The position numbers and the translations under genes were made by a program. From Nitrospirota bacterium (lineage in GTDB: Bacteria; Nitrospirota; Nitrospiria; Nitrospirales; Nitrospiraceae), in the NCBI GenBank assembly GCA_016195505.1, contig JACPZN010000063.1, positions 1 to 6,967 on the forward strand: 6,967 nucleotides of DNA, read 5' to 3'. The number at the start of each line of letters is the position of its first letter. Position 1 is the stretch's first letter. The notes beneath the pieces were generated by a model that saw only the letters and a program-made list of their open reading frames with translations, was not told the origin of the DNA and searched no databases. Positions 1-4,412 of the stretch are shown in pieces.

Positions 1-1
1 C

Positions 2-550
2 GGCCTGGCCAAGAACTATCCCGCCGTCCGCGTGCTCCATTTTGACCGGAATTATGGGCAATCTTCGGCCTTCGATGCCGGGTTTAAGCATTCCACCGGC
101 GCCCTCGTGATCACCCTGGACGGCGATCTCCAGAACGACCCAGCGGACATCGACACCCTGTTGCCGTTCACCAGCGACTACGATCTCGTCTGCGGATGGC
201 GCACGACCCGCAATGACAATGTCGTGCGAAAACTTTCCTCCCGCATCGCCAACACCGTGCGCAACGCCGTGACCGGTGATCGCGTGCACGATACGGGATG
301 CTCGCTCAAGATTTTTCGGCGGGCAGTCGTCGACAAGATTCAGCTCTTCAACGGGATGCACCGGTTTTTCCCCGCGCTGGCGCTGATGCACGGATTCTCG
401 GTGACCGAAGTACCGGTGCGTCACTATCCCCGAGCCCACGGCATTTCGAAATATGGTGTCGGGAATCGTCTCTTCAAGAGTTTGTACGATCTCATCGCGG
501 TGCGGTGGATGCAAGGGCGTGTGTTGCGGTACAAACTCCGTGATGAGTGA
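2..550 (+). CDS. Glycosyltransferase family 2, polyprenyl-phosphate sugar synthase-like (5' end outside window)
   Basis: The reading frame is open from the left edge, so the N-terminus is missing and 182 residues are visible. The sequence LDGDLQNDP (Asp at about visible residues 40 and 42) is the DxD-type metal/nucleotide-sugar site of DPM1/ArnC-like GT2 enzymes. It is followed by the family hallmarks DTGCSLKIFRR and HGISKYGVGNRL. Such enzymes move a sugar from a nucleotide donor to undecaprenyl or dolichyl phosphate at the inner face of the membrane. No C-terminal membrane helices are seen, so this is the short, peripheral DPM1-like form. The last codons (Arg-Asp-Glu-stop) lie inside a heptad repeat array, and the TGA stop is the second heptad unit, so the natural C-terminus may have been trimmed or replaced. 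The downstream LAB_N and ArnT-like genes fit the same lipid-linked sugar pathway. The family call is strong; the sugar substrate is unknown. Confidence 0.9.
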   Translation, partial: GLAKNYPAVRVLHFDRNYGQSSAFDAGFKHSTGALVITLDGDLQNDPADIDTLLPFTSDYDLVCGWRTTRNDNVVRKLSSRIANTVRNAVTGDRVHDTGCSLKIFRRAVVDKIQLFNGMHRFFPALALMHGFSVTEVPVRHYPRAHGISKYGVGNRLFKSLYDLIAVRWMQGRVLRYKLRDE

Positions 551-568
551 TCTGTGATGGGTGATGAG
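541..568 (+). repeat. Heptad array, left arm of the pair flanking the four-helix gene
   Basis: Four tandem 7-bp units in exact register (541-547, 548-554, 555-561, 562-568), consensus TGATGRG. Three units match fully and one (548-554) ends in CTG. The TGA of the next partial unit continues to 571. The stretch GTGATGGGTGATGAGTGA at 554-571 is repeated perfectly in inverted orientation at 939-956. The array contains the GT2 stop codon and the likely GTG start of the four-helix gene. Confidence 0.9.
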
Positions 569-956
569 TGAACGGAAAGCCTGTCGCTACTCACAAAGGT
601 CTCGATGTTTGGAAGAAAGCCATGGACTTAGCGACACAAGTGTACTCTCTCACAATGCGGTTTCCTAAAGAAGAGCTCTATGGTCTCGCTTCCCAGATTC
701 GGCGGTCTGCCGTTTCAATCCCCAGTAATATTGCAGAAGGTGCGGCAAGACACTCCAGGAAGGAATACATCCAGTTTCTTTACGTCGCTTCAGGCTCAAT
801 CGCCGAATTAGAAACCCAGCTTATTTTGGCTACACGAATGGGATTTGCTTCAAATGACAGCACGCTCTCCCGCATTGAAGAAGTCAGGAAAATGCTCCTC
901 GCCCTGCTGCGATCTTTGAAAAAGAAACCGATCACCCATCACTCATCACCCATCAC
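554..956 (+). mobile_element. Candidate gene-carrying inverted-repeat element (four-helix gene between heptad arms)
   Basis: An 18-bp perfect inverted repeat (554-571 and 939-956), extended by further heptads on each side, encloses a single small gene. The cassette sits between GT2 and LAB_N, which belong to one pathway. The interior samples at 47-48% GC (601-660, 781-840, 841-900), against 57-62% in GT2 (121-180, 181-240). Both ends coincide with gene boundaries. The window has no transposase, and I cannot identify a target-site duplication. Mobility is inference; the inverted arms and the composition shift are directly visible. An alternative is a local gene with repeat sequences later spread on either side. 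Confidence 0.4.
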
Positions 957-969
957 GCCTTTCCCATGA
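568..969 (+). CDS. Four-helix bundle protein, S23/23S-rRNA intervening-sequence protein family (TIGR02436-like)
   Basis: A 133-residue protein. The N-terminal GLDVWKKAMDLATQVYSLT, the central LYGLASQIRRSAVSIPSNIAEGAARHSRKE (about residues 37-66) and YIQFLYVASGSIAELETQL are the family signature. The family was first seen as ORFs in 23S rRNA intervening sequences of Leptospira and Coxiella and shares the fold of Avd proteins from diversity-generating retroelements. It forms small basic helical bundles, and its role outside those systems is not established. The start is GTG at 568, directly after an in-frame TGA at 565; it lies in the left heptad array and no good ribosome site is seen. The last residues (Pro-Ile-Thr-His-His-Ser-Ser-Pro-Ile-Thr) are encoded by the right heptad array, so this tail is repeat-derived. 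The stop overlaps the LAB_N start by ATGA. Lower GC than the neighbours suggests a later arrival in the operon. Confidence 0.88.
   Translation: MNGKPVATHKGLDVWKKAMDLATQVYSLTMRFPKEELYGLASQIRRSAVSIPSNIAEGAARHSRKEYIQFLYVASGSIAELETQLILATRMGFASNDSTLSRIEEVRKMLLALLRSLKKKPITHHSSPITPFP
931..958 (-). repeat. Heptad array, right arm of the pair flanking the four-helix gene
   Basis: Four tandem 7-bp units in register (931-937, 938-944, 945-951, 952-958), plus-strand form ATCACYC, the reverse complement of the left-arm unit. The last unit has G in place of C/T at its sixth base. It encodes the C-terminal tail of the four-helix protein and ends eight bases before the LAB_N start codon. Confidence 0.9.
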
Positions 970-1268
970 GTCTCGAAGCTATCTGGATCGCAATCGGATT
1001 TCTCGGGCAGGGACTGTTTTTCGGCCGGTGGATCATTCAATGGGTGGCGTCTGAGCGAAGTGCCAAAAGTAAAGTGCCCACGGCTTTCTGGTATATGAGT
1101 CTCATCGGCGGACTCATCACGCTCGCCTACGCCATCTATCGCCGAGATCCGGTCTTTATCGCGGGGCAGAGTGTCGGTGCGGTGGTCTATGTGAGAAATC
1201 TTGTGCTGATCTATAGGGCCGCGGCATCACCATCCACGCCACTGGCGCCACCTCCGTCCAATGGCTAA
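966..1268 (+). CDS. LAB_N domain membrane protein (lipid-A-disaccharide synthase N-terminal domain, stand-alone)
   Basis: A 100-residue protein that is almost wholly the LAB_N domain (Pfam PF07578): IGFLGQGLFFGRWIIQWVASERSAKSKVPTAFWYMSL is highly typical, with conserved FxxRWxxQW and the KSxVPxxFWxxSL segment. Three membrane segments are visible, at about residues 5-27, 40-58 and 63-85, and the C-terminus is a short Pro/Ala/Ser-rich tail. From memory, LAB_N is grouped in the MtN3/PQ-loop-like clan of small transporters, although its name comes from occasional fusion to LpxB. Between a GT2 and an ArnT-like enzyme, a plausible job is helping to flip or present a lipid-linked sugar; this is inference. 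The ATG overlaps the upstream stop (ATGA) and there is no clear Shine-Dalgarno, so translation may depend on coupling to the four-helix gene. It is not an LpxB enzyme, as the catalytic domain is absent. Confidence 0.88.
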   Translation: MSLEAIWIAIGFLGQGLFFGRWIIQWVASERSAKSKVPTAFWYMSLIGGLITLAYAIYRRDPVFIAGQSVGAVVYVRNLVLIYRAAASPSTPLAPPPSNG

Positions 1269-1303
1269 CTGAGCCCAATGACGCCCGGACCATCCATGAA
1301 GCA

Positions 1304-3127
1304 ATGACAACTGCACGGACGCCTCTCCATCTTGCAATCTTGGTACTTCTGGCCGGGCTGTTTTTCTTCTGGGGGCTCGGATCGATCGGGCTCACCGATC
1401 GCGATGAAGGCCGCAACGCCGAAGCCGGGCGCGAAATGCTGGAGACCGGCGATTGGATCAGCCCTACCTTCAACTACGAACCACGCTTTGCGAAACCGGT
1501 CCTCGTCTACTGGCTGATGACCGCCAGCTATCGTGTATTTGGAGTGAGTGAGATGGCTGCGCGTTTTCACTCTGCGGCGTTTGGGCTTGGTCTGATTTTG
1601 CTGACCTACTGGTTTCTGTTGCGTCTGCGCGACCCCGACACGGCCCTGATCGGAGCACTGATGCTTTTGCTAAACGTCGAGATCATCAGCTTGAGCCGCA
1701 TGGCTCTGACCGATAGCGTCTTGATCTTTTGCACCACACTGTCGCTGTACGGATTTTGGCTCGGCTTTCAGACGACCGAGCGGCAACGGAGCTGGCTCTG
1801 GGTATTCTATGTCGGGATGGCATTCGGTACGCTGGCCAAAGGACCGGTTGGGGTTCTCGTTCCTCTTGTCACCGTTGCCCTGTATCTGACTCTGACAAAA
1901 CAATGGACGCACTTCTGGCGACTGGGGAAGCCACTGGGGGGAACCGCTCTCTTCGCACTACTCGCACTCCCTTGGTACCTCGAGATGTGGTCTCTTCATG
2001 GAAGCGAGTACGCCGCCTCAGCACAAGCGAATACCGTGGGGCGATTTCTTAATCCGATGGAAGGGCACGGCTTCACGCTCTTCTTCTATGTGCCCGTCCT
2101 CCTGCTGGGCTTCTTCCCCTGGAGCGGCTGGCTCCCCTATGCCTGGTATGACGCGTTTAGAAGCTGGCGAGCGGCGTGGAAAGCAGATGCGATGCGAGAC
2201 TGGTCACGCGTGACGAGCGAAGAAGCAGGAGGCCAACAGGGATCGTCCAGCGAGTCAACCAATGTGTCACGCATCACACATCACGCATCACATCCTTCGG
2301 ATACGCTGGACTGGTTCGCTGCTGCTTGGATATCGGGTACGTTTGTCTTTTTTACTCTCTCTTCAACCAGGCTGCCCCACTACATTGGGCCACTTTTCCC
2401 AGCCGTGGCAATCTTGACGGCATGCTATTGGTCGCGATGCGTCACGACACCGGACACGCGAGGGGCTCGCGCGTCAATCCACACCGTCATGCTCGTCGGC
2501 TTCGTGCTCGTCGGCGCCTTCGCCTCCGTACCCTGGGCCTATGAGTCGTTCATCGCCGGAAAGATCACCAAGGAATTTCCGCTGGCCGCGCAAGTCTCGT
2601 TAGGCAGCGGCCCCTATCTGGCGGCGACGATCTTGCTGATCGGGACAGGTCTGGTGGGCTATTTCGGATTCTCGGAGCATCGGCGAGCCGGCGCCTTCTG
2701 GGCTGCCGGCGGATCGTTCGCCTGCATCGTCCTTGTCGCGATGCAATTTCTTCTGCCTGCGGCTAACCGCTATTTCATCGCCCCGCCGCAGGAACTGGCC
2801 TATGCGGCCGGCTTGAACCTCGGTCCTGCTGATCAACTCGTGGCTTTCGGCTCGACGAGGCCCTCCCTGGCATTCTATGCGAGGCGGAAGGTGATCTTCA
2901 TCCCGTCCGGTGAAGTCGATCGGCTGAGTGGCGCGCTTGCTTACCAAGGCCGTACGATGATTCTGCTGCCGGAAACGTTTCAAGACTCCTTGCCGAAAGA
3001 AGCGGCGACATTTCAGCCGATTCTCAAGCGATTCGGCTATCTACTCTTGGCCAGCCAACCGATGGTGACGATCCCGGAAAGCGCCGTACCATCTTCCACG
3101 ACTGCTCCACGCATCCTTGGCCATTAG
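1304..3127 (+). CDS. ArnT/PMT-like integral membrane glycosyltransferase (GT39/GT83 family)
   Basis: A 607-residue polytopic membrane protein. After a first membrane helix (about 9-28) comes the first extracytoplasmic loop with LTDRDEGRNAEAGREMLETGDW (Asp32, Asp34, Glu35), the acidic catalytic/metal region of PMT/ArnT enzymes. KPVLVYWL (64-71), RMALTDSVL (132-140), GTLAKGP (175-181) and FFPWSGWLP (270-278) are further family landmarks. About ten or more hydrophobic segments follow, and a mixed soluble domain (about 490-607) sits at the C-terminus. Such enzymes transfer a sugar from polyprenyl phosphate to lipid A or protein on the periplasmic side. Residues about 296-334 are odd: a hydrophilic, Ser/Glu/Gly-rich segment with Arg-Ile-Thr-His-His-Ala-Ser-His, encoded by an embedded heptad element. 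The start is ATG 1304, with no in-frame alternative back to LAB_N and no clear ribosome site. Family is certain; acceptor and sugar are not known. Confidence 0.92.
   Translation: MTTARTPLHLAILVLLAGLFFFWGLGSIGLTDRDEGRNAEAGREMLETGDWISPTFNYEPRFAKPVLVYWLMTASYRVFGVSEMAARFHSAAFGLGLILLTYWFLLRLRDPDTALIGALMLLLNVEIISLSRMALTDSVLIFCTTLSLYGFWLGFQTTERQRSWLWVFYVGMAFGTLAKGPVGVLVPLVTVALYLTLTKQWTHFWRLGKPLGGTALFALLALPWYLEMWSLHGSEYAASAQANTVGRFLNPMEGHGFTLFFYVPVLLLGFFPWSGWLPYAWYDAFRSWRAAWKADAMRDWSRVTSEEAGGQQGSSSESTNVSRITHHASHPSDTLDWFAAAWISGTFVFFTLSSTRLPHYIGPLFPAVAILTACYWSRCVTTPDTRGARASIHTVMLVGFVLVGAFASVPWAYESFIAGKITKEFPLAAQVSLGSGPYLAATILLIGTGLVGYFGFSEHRRAGAFWAAGGSFACIVLVAMQFLLPAANRYFIAPPQELAYAAGLNLGPADQLVAFGSTRPSLAFYARRKVIFIPSGEVDRLSGALAYQGRTMILLPETFQDSLPKEAATFQPILKRFGYLLLASQPMVTIPESAVPSSTTAPRILGH
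2190..2217 (+). repeat. Degenerate heptad array, left arm inside the glycosyltransferase gene
   Basis: In register with the TGACGAG unit at 2211-2217, the preceding 7-mers (2190-2196 CGATGCG, 2197-2203, 2204-2210 TCACGCG) are decayed versions of TGATGNG, with 3 to 5 of 6 informative bases matching. The 10-bp palindrome TCACGCGTGA sits at 2204-2213. Weak if taken alone. It is supported by the 18/19-nt match of 2210-2228 to the minus strand at 4387-4369, where the same core follows intact heptads. Confidence 0.5.
2266..2293 (-). repeat. Heptad array, right arm inside the glycosyltransferase gene
   Basis: Four 7-bp units in register (2266-2272 GTCACGC, 2273-2279 ATCACAC, 2280-2286 ATCACGC, 2287-2293 ATCACAT) in the ATCAC-sense orientation, which is free of stop codons. 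The array keeps the host gene open and encodes Arg-Ile-Thr-His-His-Ala-Ser-His. Confidence 0.85.
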
Positions 3128-3134
3128 AAATCAG

Positions 3135-3162
3135 TGATGTGTGATCGGGGATGTGTGAAGAG
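3135..3162 (+). repeat. Heptad array, left arm of the convergent-gap element
   Basis: Four units in register (3135-3141 TGATGTG, 3142-3148 TGATCGG, 3149-3155 GGATGTG, 3156-3162 TGAAGAG), consensus TGATGNG with up to two changes per unit. It starts seven bases after the glycosyltransferase stop codon. Confidence 0.75.
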
Positions 3163-3220
3163 GAGAGAAAAGTGGGACATTCAATGGATGTGAACCTTGT
3201 TCACTTCCCGAACTTTTCCC

Positions 3221-3248
3221 ATCACTCGCCACTCTTCACCCATCACTT
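3221..3248 (-). repeat. Heptad array, right arm of the convergent-gap element
   Basis: Four units in register (3221-3227 ATCACTC, 3228-3234 GCCACTC, 3235-3241 TTCACCC, 3242-3248 ATCACTT), the inverted partner of the arm at 3135-3162. It ends eight bases before the stop codon of the PAP2 gene. Confidence 0.75.
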
Positions 3249-3256
3249 CCCTCAGG

Positions 3257-4384
3257 TCACCGAAACGGCAAGACCCCACGGCCAGCAAAAAGGATGGTCA
3301 ACGCCATCAGCAGGAACATCACGAGCGCACCCTCCATCATCAACCGTCGAACCTCCGACCACCGCTTAACTTCTCTGACCCCTGAATTGCCTTGAAACCA
3401 GAAGGCCAGGCAGGCGAAGCCCACAGCAGCTAGTACAAGCGGAGCCGTGGTCATACAGGCAAGCCCATAGGCAATGAGTACCAGCGAGGCCCTATTCTGT
3501 AGCTCTGTCATGGGCTGCTCGTTGCCGGTCCATTGTGTTCGCCGCAACCACAGGCCGACGGCCGTCGCCGCCGTCCCGAGCCCGAACAAAAGGGTGCCAG
3601 TGATCTCTCCATCCGCTGGCCGCGCGAAAGTCCAGATGAGAGCGAGAACCGCAGTTCCACCGAGAGCCGCATGACGCAGTCCCTGCTGAATCGACTCACG
3701 CCATGCCCGCAACGGAGCGGCGGCGACTGAGCCGCTCACGATGCCCAACACTGCGCCTCCCAACACATCGGTGGGAAAATGCGACCCTCGAATGACGCGG
3801 CTGATGCCGACAAACGCCGCGATCCCAAAACAGAGCGGAGCGAACGCCGGAAACCGTTTGGCCAACGCCGCCGCTATCGCAAAACTCGCGGTCGTATGCC
3901 CGGAGGGAAAGGAATCCAACCCGGACGCAAAGGACGGTGTGAACTGCCACTCTCCGGAATGGACAAACTTGGGGCGCGGTCTTCCGAGCAGATGTTTCAG
4001 CCCGTTCGACAACACCGCCGCAAGGCCGTGCGCGAGCAACGTGTCGATCCCGGCGAGCTTGAAATTCGGCCTGGCACAACTCCACCCGATCGCGAGCAAC
4101 AGGACACTGACGGCAGTCAGGCGCCACCCGTAGCCGATCCAATCCCCGGCATCACTGAAAAACGCCATCCAGGGGACCGTGAGTGCTTCCCCCGCCTGAT
4201 GGGTGGTGAAGGTGCGGAGATACCGGACGATGGGAAGATCGAATTGCAGCAGCCCGAAAAAGGCGATGACCAGCGCGGCACAGGCCGAGACCAGAGACAC
4301 GATATCCAAGCAGCGATGGGTGATGGGTGATGGGTGATGGGTCGTCAAACTACAGGAAAGATCTCGGTCTGCTTCTTCGCTCAT
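3257..4384 (-). CDS. PAP2-family integral membrane phosphatase
   Basis: A multi-pass membrane protein of about 375 residues with the full PAP2 triad. Motif 1 is Lys-x6-Arg-Pro in KHLLGRPRP (about residues 130-138), motif 2 is PSGH (160-163) and motif 3 is Ser-Arg-x5-His-x3-Asp in SRVIRGSHFPTD (195-206). The two catalytic histidines and the supporting arginines are present. Known relatives dephosphorylate undecaprenyl pyrophosphate, lipid A or phosphatidic acid outside the membrane; the substrate cannot be told here. About 150 residues with further membrane helices follow the PAP2 domain, longer than minimal PAP2 proteins. The first 25 or so residues are suspicious: start codon and N-terminus come from the heptad element (GTG 4387 or ATG 4384, then Thr-Thr-His-His-Pro-Ser-Pro-Ile-Thr-His). 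TTG 4309 or GTG 4300, just before the first membrane helix, may be the original start. It is last in the minus-strand cluster. Confidence 0.9.
   Translation of the reverse strand: MSEEADRDLSCSLTTHHPSPITHRCLDIVSLVSACAALVIAFFGLLQFDLPIVRYLRTFTTHQAGEALTVPWMAFFSDAGDWIGYGWRLTAVSVLLLAIGWSCARPNFKLAGIDTLLAHGLAAVLSNGLKHLLGRPRPKFVHSGEWQFTPSFASGLDSFPSGHTTASFAIAAALAKRFPAFAPLCFGIAAFVGISRVIRGSHFPTDVLGGAVLGIVSGSVAAAPLRAWRESIQQGLRHAALGGTAVLALIWTFARPADGEITGTLLFGLGTAATAVGLWLRRTQWTGNEQPMTELQNRASLVLIAYGLACMTTAPLVLAAVGFACLAFWFQGNSGVREVKRWSEVRRLMMEGALVMFLLMALTILFAGRGVLPFR
4314..4341 (+). repeat. Heptad array with canonical G-quadruplex motif, at the 5' end of the PAP2 gene
   Basis: Three identical TGATGGG units (4321-4327, 4328-4334, 4335-4341) preceded by CGATGGG (4314-4320). 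The plus strand from 4318 to 4341 reads as four GGG tracts separated by three identical TGAT loops, which fits the standard G3-N1-7 quadruplex pattern. Read on the minus strand it encodes the Thr-His-His-Pro-Ser-Pro-Ile-Thr-His segment of the predicted PAP2 N-terminus. Confidence 0.92.
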
Positions 4385-4408
4385 CACTCATCACTCATCA
4401 CTGGTCAC
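4381..4408 (-). repeat. Heptad array between propeller and PAP2 genes, right arm
   Basis: Three identical TCATCAC units (4381-4387, 4388-4394, 4395-4401) and a variant TGGTCAC (4402-4408). On the minus strand this reads GTGATGA repeated, with stop codons in all frames and overlapping GTG/ATG starts at 4387 and 4384 for the PAP2 frame. It begins five bases past the stop codon of the propeller gene. Confidence 0.92.
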
Positions 4409-4412
4409 CTAT

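Larger units (their letters stand above)
3128..3256. terminator. Palindromic gap between convergent operons, possible bidirectional terminator
   Basis: This is the full gap between the stop codons of the glycosyltransferase (+) and the PAP2 phosphatase (-). It holds three nested inverted repeats around one centre: heptad arms 3135-3162 / 3221-3248, GAAAAGT 3167-3173 with ACTTTTC 3212-3218, and GTGAAC 3190-3195 with GTTCAC 3199-3204 (3-base loop, extended by GGA/TCC across one mismatch). A long imperfect hairpin could form on either strand. There is no proper U-tract after a GC-rich stem, so classical intrinsic termination is uncertain. Confidence 0.35.

Noticed and set aside
568..969. Four-helix gene as part of a 23S rRNA intervening sequence or a diversity-generating retroelement
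   Set aside because: No rRNA sequence flanks it, and there is no reverse transcriptase or template/variable repeat in the window; only the protein family is shared.
1278..1307. Nine-codon ORF (ATG 1278 to TGA 1307) overlapping the glycosyltransferase start as a leader peptide
   Set aside because: The ATGA overlap is suggestive of coupling, but no ribosome site or conserved feature is visible; an ORF this short arises easily by chance.
2204..2213. TCACGCGTGA palindrome as a transcription factor operator
   Set aside because: It lies deep inside a coding region and is better explained as part of the degenerate heptad arm.
3151..3369. Small plus-strand ORF of 72 codons in the convergent gap
   Set aside because: It runs through the heptad element and into the antisense of the PAP2 3' end; composition follows the repeats and there is no homology that I recognise.
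3741..4330. Long plus-strand ORFs of 130-183 codons opposite the PAP2 gene
   Set aside because: Shadow frames of a GC-rich gene with clear PAP2 motifs on the other strand; their translations are Arg/Pro-rich and without domain features.
541..4408. Heptad arrays as CRISPR arrays
   Set aside because: Units are 7 bp and directly adjacent, with no spacers and no cas genes; CRISPR repeats are longer and separated by unique spacers.
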